Shown in pieces: positions 24,547-33,446 of a stretch of 64,000 nucleotides of DNA. Where the stretch lies: contig CAWBXO010000001.1 in the NCBI GenBank assembly GCA_963792785.1, forward strand, positions 2,117,780 through 2,181,779, in the 5' to 3' direction. Both the position numbers and the translations under genes were made by a program. The stretch is from CAWIMX01 sp963792785. Lineage in GTDB: Bacteria > Acidobacteriota > Vicinamibacteria > Vicinamibacterales > CAVVIG01. Positions within the stretch are counted from its first letter, which is position 1. Every line of letters starts with the position of its first letter. Under the pieces are notes generated by a model that had not been told where the DNA came from, ran no database searches, and saw only the letters and a program-made list of their open reading frames with translations.

Positions 24547-24565
24547 GTGTTATACGAGTACTATA
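24547..24565 (+). promoter_or_regulatory. Possible promoter of the glycan locus, shared motif copy 1
   Basis: GTGTTATACGAGTACTATAG lies 26 bases upstream of the epimerase start. TACTAT could be a -10 box. A similar motif (GTGTTC-GAGTACTACAAT) lies on the other strand in front of the WecA-CapD gene. Inference only. Confidence 0.3.
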
Positions 24566-24590
24566 GAGGTGGCACAGGAGGCTGGAGGAC

Positions 24591-25568
24591 ATGCGGGCAT
24601 TCATCACCGGCGGCGCGGGCTTTGTCGGATCGCACCTGAGCGACGCGCTCCTCAACGCGGGACACGAGGTCGTCGTTCTGGACGACCTGTCGACGGGCTC
24701 GATCGAGAACATCGAGCACCTGAAATCGAACCCCCGGTTTCAGTACACCATCGGCACCGTCATGGACGAGCCGCTGGTCGCCGAGATGATCGACCGCTGT
24801 GATGTCGTGTATCACATGGCCGCCGCCGTCGGGGTGCGGTTGATTGTCGAAGAGCCGGTCCGCACCATCGAGACCAACGTTCACGGCACCGAGATCGTCC
24901 TCAAGCTCGCGAACAAGAAGAAGCGGCTCGTCGTCATTCCCTCGACGTCGGAGGTCTACGGAAAGAGCACCGCCGTCCCCTTTCGCGAGGACGCCGATCT
25001 GGTGCTGGGGCCGACGCTGAAGCACCGCTGGGCCTACGCGTGCAGCAAGGCGCTCGACGAGTTCCTGGCGCTCGCGTACTGGAAAGAGCGCAAGCTGCCG
25101 GTGGTGATTGTGCGGTTGTTCAATACCGTCGGGCCGAGACAGACGGGCCGGTACGGCATGGTGCTCCCCACGTTCGTGCGTCAGGCGCTCGCCGGCGCGC
25201 CGATTACGGTCTTCGGCACCGGCGAGCAGTCGCGCAGCTTCACGTACGTCACCGACGTCGTCGGCCTGCTGGCGAGGATCCCGGAAGAACCGCGCGCCAT
25301 CGGTGAGGTGATGAACGTCGGCAACCCGAAGGAGATCAGCATCGGCGCGCTGGCCGAGCGCGTCAAGGCGATGACCGAGAGCGCCTCTCCGATCGTCAAC
25401 ATTCCCTACGACGAAGCGTACGACGCCGGGTTCGAGGACATGCCCCGTCGCGTGCCGGACATCGGCAAGGCGCAGCGCCTCTTCGGCTACGAGCCGAAGA
25501 TCCAGCTGGATGAGATGATCGCGCGGGTGATTGAGTACTGGCGGGTCGGCGCGGTCGCATCGTCCTGA
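24591..25568 (+). CDS. NAD-dependent sugar-nucleotide epimerase/dehydratase
   Basis: A 325-residue extended SDR. NAD binding is by ITGGAGFVGSHL (residues 5-16), with LDDLSTGSIENI typical of UDP-sugar enzymes. The active site is STSEVYG and YACSKALDEF (YxxxK near residue 149). Substrate-loop motifs RLFNTVGPRQTGRYGMV and GTGEQSRSFTYVTDVV match UDP-glucose 4-epimerase/UDP-glucuronate decarboxylase-like enzymes; which one cannot be decided here. GGAGG precedes the ATG. It is the only plus-strand member of the glycan locus and is convergent with the WecA-CapD gene. Confidence 0.87.
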   Translation: MRAFITGGAGFVGSHLSDALLNAGHEVVVLDDLSTGSIENIEHLKSNPRFQYTIGTVMDEPLVAEMIDRCDVVYHMAAAVGVRLIVEEPVRTIETNVHGTEIVLKLANKKKRLVVIPSTSEVYGKSTAVPFREDADLVLGPTLKHRWAYACSKALDEFLALAYWKERKLPVVIVRLFNTVGPRQTGRYGMVLPTFVRQALAGAPITVFGTGEQSRSFTYVTDVVGLLARIPEEPRAIGEVMNVGNPKEISIGALAERVKAMTESASPIVNIPYDEAYDAGFEDMPRRVPDIGKAQRLFGYEPKIQLDEMIARVIEYWRVGAVASS

Positions 25569-25591
25569 AGGCGATTCGCGGCCGCCAGCGG

Positions 25592-27385
25592 CTAGGACAC
25601 CGCCGAGAGGGACTTCAGGGCGACGTGGAGGCGCAGCAGTTCGACGTCGCCGTCCTGGCACACGCGCTCCAGCGCCTGCAGGCGGTGCGCGTCGATCAGG
25701 TGGGTGTTGATGACGACGCAGTCTACGGCGCCGGTCGACACCAGGCGCACCAGCGTGTCATGCCCGCCGAGCACGGTGTAGCCGCTCAGGCGCGTGTTCC
25801 GGCTGAGGGGATTGTCGTCGACGAAGCCGAGAATTTTCAGGGGCACGTCCCCGAACGCCTCGAAGATCGTGGCAAGACTCGCGCCCTCGACGCCATAAAC
25901 GACACACCGTCTGCCGACCGAGCGCCGCCGGCTCACGAACTCCCCGATCAGGCGGAACGATCCCCGGGTGGCGACGAGCAGGAACAGCAGGACCCCGCCG
26001 TCGATCGCAAACACCGTGCGCGAGTAGTTCTCGAACCGATAGAGATAGAGGATGGCGAGCTGCGCCACGACCGTGCCAATGACCACGCCCTTCGCGAAGA
26101 CCACGGCATCCATCAAGCCGAAGTGGCGCCACGTGCCGCGGTATCCTCCAACGGCGAACAGCGCGAGCAGCTGCGAGGCGAGCACGATCGGCAGCGACTG
26201 AAGGAAAAGCGGGTAATTTCCCTCGAGCGTTACGCCCTCGAACCGCAGCCGGTACGCCGTGTAGTATGCGAGCGGAATCAGACACAGGTCGAGAAGAACC
26301 TCGGCCACGCGACGCTTGTACATGAAGTTGGTGACGAGCGGCGTGACGGTGGATCCGAGAGCGCCGGGTTCGACTTGCTTGTAGACGCGGATTCTGGCGA
26401 GATACACGGCAAAAATAATCATGCCGAGCGCGAACGCCGGCAGCACGATCACCGACCAGCTTTGATCGCGCCGCTGCAGCACGAGCGAGGCCGCGCCGCC
26501 CACCGCGGCGAGTATCCAGAGCGTCGCCACCGCCCGAGGCTCGGAGAGGCCCACGGCCACCAGGCGGTGGGATGAGTGATCGCGGCCGCCTTCCGACGGG
26601 CTACGGCCCGACAGCAGACGGGCTGTCGTCACCAGGGCGGTGTCGAAGATCGGGATCAACAGCAGGAGTACCGGCGCGGCGACCGAGGCGACGACGCCCA
26701 GCCGTCGCGACGAGCCGGCATGCGCGAGAAGTGTCAGGGACGCGAGGGTGAAGCCGATGAAGAGGCTGCCCGCGTCGCCCATGAAGATCGACGCTGGATA
26801 GGAGTTGTAGACCAGGAAACCGGCCGCGGCGCCGAGCAGCGCCGCGAGATACGGGGCGACGGTGGCGGCCGCGGGATCGCCGATCATGCCCGCCAGCAGG
26901 AACCCCCCCGCGATCAGCGTGATCCCCGAGCACAGACCGTCCATATTGTCGAGCAGGTTCATCGCGTTCGTCACGCCGACGATCCAGAACAGCGTCACCA
27001 TCGCGTCCAGCACGGGGGCTTCGGTCCAGTGCAGGCGGAACCCGAAGAACAGGAGCGCTGACGCGACGACGATCTGCACGATCAGCTTCGTCGACGCCTT
27101 GAGCGACCAGACGTCGTCGAGCACGCCGAACGCCGAAAGCACGACGCCGCACCCGATCAGCTCCCACAGTTCCGACGTGATCGGCCCCCAGGCCACTCCG
27201 GCGATCACTGTCGCGGCCACGATCGCGATGCCGCCGAACAGAGGCGTCGGCCGACGGTGCCAGCGATCGTCCTTGGGCTTGGCGACGAACCCCAGGCGGC
27301 GCGCCAGCGTCCGGCAGACCGGCGTCAGCACCAGCGACAGACCGAACGCGATGACGAGGGGGGCCACGACGGCTAATAGACTCAT
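25592..27385 (-). CDS. WecA/MraY-type sugar-phosphate transferase fused to CapD/FlaA1-like domain
   Basis: A 597-residue membrane protein. The N-terminal half (about 1-330) is a polyprenyl-phosphate N-acetylhexosamine-1-phosphate transferase with many membrane helices: DDRWHRRPTPLFGG, DDVWSL, TNAMNLLDNMDGL, NSYPASIFMGDAGSLFIGF and DHSSHRLVAVG. The second half has four further helices and then a Rossmann-like domain (VVYGVEGASLATIFEAF, ILGFVDDNP), like the N-terminal part of CapD/FlaA1 dehydratases, but it stops before the catalytic SDR domain. The fusion suggests coupling of lipid-linked glycan initiation to a nucleotide-sugar sensor. It is the last gene of the minus-strand operon, with its own possible promoter. 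Confidence 0.85.
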   Translation of the reverse strand: MSLLAVVAPLVIAFGLSLVLTPVCRTLARRLGFVAKPKDDRWHRRPTPLFGGIAIVAATVIAGVAWGPITSELWELIGCGVVLSAFGVLDDVWSLKASTKLIVQIVVASALLFFGFRLHWTEAPVLDAMVTLFWIVGVTNAMNLLDNMDGLCSGITLIAGGFLLAGMIGDPAAATVAPYLAALLGAAAGFLVYNSYPASIFMGDAGSLFIGFTLASLTLLAHAGSSRRLGVVASVAAPVLLLLIPIFDTALVTTARLLSGRSPSEGGRDHSSHRLVAVGLSEPRAVATLWILAAVGGAASLVLQRRDQSWSVIVLPAFALGMIIFAVYLARIRVYKQVEPGALGSTVTPLVTNFMYKRRVAEVLLDLCLIPLAYYTAYRLRFEGVTLEGNYPLFLQSLPIVLASQLLALFAVGGYRGTWRHFGLMDAVVFAKGVVIGTVVAQLAILYLYRFENYSRTVFAIDGGVLLFLLVATRGSFRLIGEFVSRRRSVGRRCVVYGVEGASLATIFEAFGDVPLKILGFVDDNPLSRNTRLSGYTVLGGHDTLVRLVSTGAVDCVVINTHLIDAHRLQALERVCQDGDVELLRLHVALKSLSAVS

Positions 27386-27400
27386 GGCAGACCGTCAGTC

Positions 27401-27418
27401 ATTGTAGTACTCGAACAC
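27401..27418 (-). promoter_or_regulatory. Possible promoter, shared motif copy 2
   Basis: On the minus strand GTGTTCGAGTACTACAAT precedes the WecA-CapD start by about 15 bases. TACAAT would be a -10 box. It resembles the sequence in front of the epimerase at 24547. Inference only. Confidence 0.3.
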
Positions 27419-27458
27419 AAAAGAGACCAGTAAGAACGGCGAGTGCCACGCGTCGCCA

Positions 27459-28649
27459 TCATGGACGAGCTTGAACGCCACGCCGCTCGTCCAACGCCTG
27501 GACATAGAGCGCCTGGATGTCGTCGACGAGGCGGTCATAGAAATAGCGGGCGCGGACGCGCTCCCGCCCAAGCGCGCCCATGCGCGCCCTGGCGGCAGCG
27601 TCGCCAGCGAGCCGGACCATGGCGGCGGCCATGGCGTCGACGTCGCCCGGCGGCACGAGCCATCCCGTTTCACCGTCCTGGACGACGTCGGCCACACCAC
27701 CGACGGCGGTGGCGACCACAGGGCGTCCGGCGGCCATCGCCTCGATAAGGGCGACCGGCGTGCCTTCGTTGCGCGAGGAGAGGACCGCGACATCAATCGT
27801 GGCGTACACGCGCGTCAGATCGTCGCGCCATCCGGCCAGATGGACGCTCGCGCCGATGCCGAGCGTCTCGACCAGCGGCTCCATCTCCGCGCGCGCGGGG
27901 CCGTCCCCGACGATCAACAGGTGTGCCGTCGGCACCTGTTGACGCGCGCGCGCGAACGCGCGCACCAGCGTTGGCAGGTCCTTGATGGGCACGAGCCGGC
28001 CCACATATCCGAAGACCAGCGCATCGGCGCCAATGCCGAGCTCCTCGCGCAGGGGTCGCGCGCCGCTCTCAAGCAGGGGCGCCAGATCGAGGCCGAGCGG
28101 CACCACCACCGTTCGCGCCGCGTCCGCGATGCGGAAGCGCTCGACGATGTCCGCGCGCTGCGCCGGGGAAATCGTGATGATGCGGTCGGTCACTCCCGCG
28201 AGCAGGCGCTCCACCCCGCGCACGAGGCGATTGACCCGCGGGCTGAAGTAGCCCTCGAAGACGTGGCCGTGGAAGGTGTGGACGACGAGGCATCGGCGCG
28301 CGCGGCCGCGGGTCGCGTTGAAGACGCACGCCGCGACGCGCCCGAGCGCGCCGGCCTTCGCCGTGTGGGTGTGCACGACGTCGGGCTGCTCACGGAAAAG
28401 GATGCCGATCAGCCGGACGAGCGCCTTTGCATCGTCGAGCGGACGAACGCGGCGACCCAGTTCCGGCAGCTTGCGCGTCGGCACGCCGAGCTCGGCGGCA
28501 AGCGGCTCGAAGCTGCCCTCTCCGGCGTCGAGCGAGCCGTGAACCAGCAGCGTCTCGTGGCCGCGATCACGCAGGCCCCGATCGAGGAGGACGACGTGCC
28601 GGGCGGGGCCGCCGAGGTTGAGCCGCGCGATGATGCGGACGATCTTCAC
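27459..28649 (-). CDS. Glycosyltransferase family 4 (GT4)
   Basis: A 396-residue GT-B glycosyltransferase. The N-terminal domain starts VKIVRIIARLNLGGPARHVV, a classical GT4 acceptor-side motif. HTHTAKAGALGRVAA and HTFHGHVFEGYFS are typical of N-acetylhexosaminyl or galactosyl transferases in capsule loci. The nucleotide-sugar domain has GYVGRLVPIKDLPTLVRAF, LLIVGDGPARAEME, VLSSRNEGTPVALIEAMAAG (E-x7-E) and VGGVADVV. It likely adds a sugar on the inner membrane. The GTG at 28649 overlaps the preceding methyltransferase stop. Confidence 0.9.
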   Translation of the reverse strand: MKIVRIIARLNLGGPARHVVLLDRGLRDRGHETLLVHGSLDAGEGSFEPLAAELGVPTRKLPELGRRVRPLDDAKALVRLIGILFREQPDVVHTHTAKAGALGRVAACVFNATRGRARRCLVVHTFHGHVFEGYFSPRVNRLVRGVERLLAGVTDRIITISPAQRADIVERFRIADAARTVVVPLGLDLAPLLESGARPLREELGIGADALVFGYVGRLVPIKDLPTLVRAFARARQQVPTAHLLIVGDGPARAEMEPLVETLGIGASVHLAGWRDDLTRVYATIDVAVLSSRNEGTPVALIEAMAAGRPVVATAVGGVADVVQDGETGWLVPPGDVDAMAAAMVRLAGDAAARARMGALGRERVRARYFYDRLVDDIQALYVQALDERRGVQARP

Positions 28650-29639
28650 GGGTCGGCGATTCGCCCGATTGTCATGCGGGCTTTGATGCCTTCGGCGACC
28701 CAGCCGAAGCACGGCCGGACGCTGAACGTCCTGCAGGCCCGCGCGCTCGAGCAGCCGCCGGACTTCGTCCGCGTCGTACCGCTTTTCGATCGGCGCGGAA
28801 AAGCGGTCGAACTGGTCGTTGTAGAGCACCCGTGAATGGGTATTTCGCGTAGACGAAGCAGCGGCCAGTGCTCGTGCCAAGAACGCCGAGCGCGCGACAG
28901 CGCCCGGTACGGCAGCACGACGCGGCCGTAGAGGCCGACGCTCAACAGCCAGCAGAGGCGCGCGCAGGAGCGGGAACGGCATCCGCGACGGTCGCGCGGC
29001 TGCGCGAGCGTCACCAGCGCGAGCAGGCGGCCCGCCAGCCATGCCGCTTCCAGTACAGATAGATCGCGGAGGCGACCGCCGGGCCTGACCTTGTCGACGA
29101 GGCTCGCCAGCGCCGCCTCGGTCTCCGCCAGGTGGTGGAGGACGCCCAGCGAGTACACGAAGTCGAACGCGCCGTGAGGCCAGCGGCAATGCGAGCAGGT
29201 CGGCCTGGACGCAGCCGACGTTCTCGAGGTGCCGCCGTGTTGCGGCAGGCCTGATCGATCGCCCGGCTGAAATCGACGGCGACGAGGCGGCCGGCGTGCG
29301 GCGCGATCTGACGGGCGTGACGGCCCATCCCGCAGCCCGCGTCGAGGACCAGCGCGGCCACGAAGCGAGCCGAGATCGAGCCCTTCGAAGTAGTCGTTGA
29401 AGTTGGTCGCGCCCGACGGCTGCCAGTCGTGGAAGTGGGTCCATTCGTACCCGAAGCTCGCCTGCGTGCGGCGGGCGCCGCTCGTCGTCGGGCACGTCCA
29501 CGAAGCGCGGGATGCCCTCCACCACGGGAAAACGGCGACCGCAGCCCACGCAGGCAAGCGCGGCGGATTCGCTTTTCCCGGCGGCGGACAGTTCCGACCG
29601 GCACGACGGACACCGGAGGATCGGAGACAGATCCGTCAT
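28646..29639 (-). CDS. Class I SAM methyltransferase with zinc-ribbon start (many frameshifts)
   Basis: Pieces in three frames join into one methyltransferase of about 330 residues. It begins with ILRCPSCRSELSAAGKSES and a second CxxC (CVGCGRRFPVVEGIPRFVD), the usual start of Trm112-like/methyltransferase fusions. Next come FGYEWTHFHDWQPSGATNFN, the SAM motif DAGCGMGRHARQIA, AVDFSRAIDQA, and FDFVYSLGVLHHLAETEAAL. At least four indels break the frame between about 28,830 and 29,470. A sugar or lipid methyltransferase in the glycan locus is likely. ATG 29639 overlaps the stop of the asparagine synthetase-like gene. Confidence 0.7.
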
Positions 29640-31556
29640 GAGGTGTGCCAGAGCTCGAGCATGAGCAGGCCCAGAGGCGGTGGCCGTGGCTCGCGGCTCC
29701 GGACATGTGCTCATCGAAGATTCGCCGCACTTCGTCGGCGCGGACATAGCCGCGCGCTCGGGCTGCCTGCGAGAGCAGCAGGTCTGCGGCCATCGAGCGC
29801 AGGTCGCCGCGCAGCCATCCGTCGAGCGGCATGGCGAATCCGGATTTCGGGCGGCTCAGGACGTCCTCGGGCAGGAGGGATCGCAGGCTGCGCTTCAGCA
29901 GCTGCTTCTGGAGAGCCCTTCAACTTCATGGCGGCGCGGCAGCCGCGCGGCGAGCGACATCAGTTCCTGATCGAGGAACGGCGACCGCACCTCGAGCGCC
30001 CACGCCATGGTCGGCGACGTCCACTTTCACCAGGAGGTCGTCCGGCAGGTAGACGGCGACGTCGGCGGCGAGCGCGCCTCGACGGGGTCGAGACCGCCGG
30101 AGGCCGGAAGGCGTCGGCGAACAGGCGCGAGCGAGGCGACCGAGCCGAGCCGTGCGGCGAAGTCGTCGCTGTAGAGGACGCTCCGCGGCCGGATCGAACA
30201 CCGAGACCAGTCGCGCGTAGCGCGGCCGCCGGCGAGCGACAGCCCGGCGAGGAAGCGGCCGAGAGCGGTACAGCGCCGAGCGCGCGTGCCCGCGGCGCGA
30301 GCGCAGCGGCCGCCTGCGTCAGCGCCGCGCGGAGCGCGCGCCGGCAGACCGCGAGACGGCGCGCAGCAGCGCGCTGCGCCGAGGTAGCGGCGGTAGCCGG
30401 CGAAGATCTCGTCGCCGCCGTCGCCGTTCAGCGCCACGGTGACTGTGCTGTCGCGCCAGGCGGGCCAGAGTGATAGGTCGGCACGGCCGAGGAGTCGGCG
30501 AACGGCTCGTTGTAGTGCCAGGCCAGTCGCGGCAGGATCGTCGGCCAGCGCGGGACGTGACGACCAGCTCGTGGTGCTCGGTGCCGAAACGCTCGGCGAC
30601 CTGGCGCGCGCATGCGCAGCTCGTTGTAGCCGGGCATCGTCGAAGCCGATCGAGAAGGTGTGCACCGGGCCCGCGCGACGCGCGCGCATGAGCGCCACCA
30701 CCGCCGCCGAGTCGATGCCGCCGCTCAGGAACGCGCCGAGCGGCACGTCGCTGATCAGGCGCAGGCGCACCGACTCCTCGAGCAGGTGCAGCAGCCTCGG
30801 CGAGCGCGCCCTCGTCGTCCGAGTGCGTCAGCTTCGGCTCGTAGCTCAGCGTCCAGTAGCGGTCGCACCTCGAGGCGCCGTCGCGTCACCGTCAGGTAAT
30901 GCGCCGGCGGCAGCTTGCCGCATGCCGCGGAACGCGGACGTGGGCGCCGGCGACGTACCGCAGCGCAGGTAGTGCGCGGATCGCCTGCGGGTCGACGCTC
31001 GCGCGCGCACCCGGGGTCTGCAAGCAGCGCCTTGGGCTCCGAGCCGAACACAGACGCGCGCCCGTCGTGCCGGCATAGTACAGCGGCTTCTTGCCCAGCG
31101 CGGTCGCGCGCCGGCGAAGAGGCGTCGCTGCGTCGCGTCCCAGAGCGCGAAGCGCGAACATGCCGCGCAGCCGCTCGACGCAGCGCGGCGCCGTGCTCCT
31201 CGTAGAGGTGCAGGATCGCTTCGGTGTCGGAGTGCGGTCTTGAAGACGTGCCCCTTCGCTGCGAGCTCGTCGCGCAGCTCGCGGTAGTTGTAGATCTCGC
31301 CGTTGAAGACGATGAACAGGCTTGGCGATGCCCCCCGGCACCCGCCGTTGTCCATCGGCTGATCCGCCGTCGGCGCGAGGTCGATCACCTTGAGGCGCCG
31401 GTGGCCGAGGCCGACCGCCGGCCGCGCGCCGCCGCCGGCCGTGAACAGCCGTTCCCCGTCGGGTCCGCGGTGCGCCAGCAGCTCGCACGCCGTGTGCAGC
31501 CAGCCGGTATCGACCGGCCGGCCGTCAAAGCTCGCCTTGCCGACGATGCCGCACAT
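29636..31556 (-). CDS. asnB: Asparagine synthetase-like amidotransferase (many frameshifts)
   Basis: Joined over several frames, about 640 residues. It begins MCGIVGKASFDG with the catalytic Cys2 of the glutaminase domain, then CELLAHRGPDGERL, GLGHRRLKVIDL and LFIVFNGEIYNYRELRDEL. The synthetase half shows DVPLGAFLSGGIDSAAVVAL (PP-loop SGGxDS), VHTFSIGFDD, LNGDGGDEIFAGYRRYL, and near the end KSGFAMPLDGWLRGDL. In exopolysaccharide loci such proteins usually amidate sugar carboxylates or act in glycan modification, not asparagine supply. Frame breaks occur roughly every 100-200 bases and are probably sequence errors. ATGA overlap links it to the next methyltransferase. Confidence 0.75.
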
Positions 31557-31561
31557 GACGG

Positions 31562-32666
31562 CTAGCGGCCGCCTCCAGGCGCGGGCGGCGCGAGCGCCAG
31601 ATAGAGCGCCTCGGCGCGCTCCACGGTGGCCGCAACCGAAAACTCCTCGACGGCGCGCGCCCGGCCGCGCCGGCCCATCGTGCGGGCGGTCTCTGGCGCG
31701 TCGAGCAGCCCGGTGATGGCCCGCGCGACGGCCGCCGGATCCCGCGGCGGCACGAGGACGCCAGTCTCGCCGTTCGTCGACGGCGTGCGCGGTACCGCCG
31801 ACGTCCGTGGCGACCACCGGCAGGCCGCACGCCATGGCCTCGAGCACAGCGCCGGGCAGGCCCTCGGTGTCCGACGCGAGCACGAACACGTCGGCGGCGT
31901 GCAGGGCCGGCCGGACGTCGGCGAGCGCGCCGGCGAACGTCACACGCGACGCGAGGCCGTGGCGCGCCACGCGCGCTTCGAGCGCGGACCGCACCGGACC
32001 GTCCCCGACGAGGTGCAGGCTGGCCTCGGGCCGTTCGGCCGCCACGCGGGCGAACGCGTCGATGAGCGTGTCGTGGCCTTTCAGCGGATTCGAGCCGACC
32101 CACGCAGACGAGCCGCTCCCCGCGCTCGCTGGCGCCCTCGACCGGACGGAATCGTTCGATGTCCACCGCCGTTGAAATCACCGCGATGCGCGCGGGATCG
32201 ACGCGCTCGCGTGCGCTCAGCACGCCGACCAGCACCGGCGCGTTCACCGTCCAGCGATGGCCAGGCGCCAGGTGAGCCAATCCGCCGAGACGCGCCAGCG
32301 CGCCTTGCCGGGTTCCGCGCTCCGCTCGGACACGACGATGACCGGCACACGGGCGAGGCGGCCGACCACGCGCCCCGCGAGATTGGAGTGGAAGAGGAAC
32401 GTGTGCAGCACGTCCGGGCGCGCGCGGCGAAAGAGCCGGTACAGCCGCCAGGCCGAGCGGAACGGGCGCCGCGGCGTGACGCCGAGACCGTCGACCGGCA
32501 CGCCGGCGTGCGCCAGCTCCTCGGCCACGCCGCCGCCGGAGGCGAGCGACGCGACGCGAACGTCGAAGCCGCGCGCACGCAAGCCGAGGGCGAGCGTCTG
32601 GACGCTCCGCGGCGTGCCGCCGTAGACCAATTCCGTGACGAGCAGGAGGATGCGGGGGCGGGTCAG
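31562..32666 (-). CDS. Glycosyltransferase family 4 (frameshifted)
   Basis: The N-terminal piece reads RILLLVTELVYGGTPRSVQT, then LHTFLFHSNLAGRVVGRLAR. The C-terminal piece in other frames has FRPVEGASERGERLVCVGRL, LHLVGDGPVRSALEARV, VLASDTEGLPGAVLEAMACG (E-x7-E) and VVATDVGGTAHAV. Together they make a GT4 enzyme of about 365 residues. Frame breaks lie near 32,265, 32,090 and 31,750. The start is unclear: a CTG at 32666 overlaps the stop of the upstream gene where other genes here show ATGA, so one base may be miscalled. Confidence 0.72.
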
Positions 32667-33446
32667 AACTTCTCGCCGTAGAACCAGGCGAGGTGATCGG
32701 CGCCGGTGAGCGTGCCGGTGTGGGCGTTCTCGATGAGAAAGTAGGTGATGAACTTGTGGCTGCTCGAAATCAGCAGGTTGCCCAGGCCGCGGTGCGGCTC
32801 GAGAAACCGCTCCACGTCCGGCACGACGTCGGCGATCCGCCACCGCCGCTGCGACTTCCTGGGCAGCTGCAGCGGCGCGCCGGCGATTGTCCCGCCGTCA
32901 GGGGCCACCACGGACAGGTGAACGTCGATGTCTTCCGCGTACGGGTTGATTGCGGAGATCGAAGGCTGGAACACCGGCGTCGCAATCAGGCCCGGCCAGA
33001 TCTGATTCTGCCCGCCGAGCGTGCGCTTCACCGAGCCATAGAACTGAATCGTCGGGAGGACGAAGTGCACGCGTCCGTCGTCCGAGTAGTAGTCGCACCA
33101 GAGCTCGTTGTAGTGCTGGGGCCTCAGCTCCTGGTTCGGGGACTCGGCGACAATCTCGACGAAGCCCTCGAACGGGCCGTCGAGCTCGAACACGCGGGCC
33201 AAATCGATCCGCTGATCCTTGTCGAACTGGCCCTTGGGCGACACCCACGTGCGCCCCTCAGGCACTCGATCGGAATGGAGCGTGACGTGCGGCCACGAAG
33301 GGGCCGCGGGCGTTGCGCGTGAACCCGGCGGCGACCAGGTTGATTCGCGTGTGCATGCCGTCGCGCTCGAGCGCCCACGCGACCGCGCCCGAATACTGCT
33401 TGAGCAGCTCGGACCGATGATCGATTACAGATGATTCACGTTCCAT
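32663..33446 (-). CDS. Beta-rich protein of unknown function in glycan locus (frameshifted once)
   Basis: About 260 residues across one frame change near 33,293 (one extra G). It starts MERESSVIDHRSELLKQYSG, overlapping the end of the Bfd-like gene by 22 bases, and continues after the break with HVTLHSDRVPEGRTWVSPKG. The rest is strand-rich: FEGFVEIVAESPNQ, YNELWCDYYSDDGRVHFVLP, SISAINPYAEDIDVHLSVV. It ends LISSSHKFITYFLIE and HLAWFYGEKF. No catalytic motif, signal peptide or membrane segment is visible. Its beta-sandwich look and adjacency to the similar half of the Bfd-like protein suggest the two act together. Confidence 0.6.
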
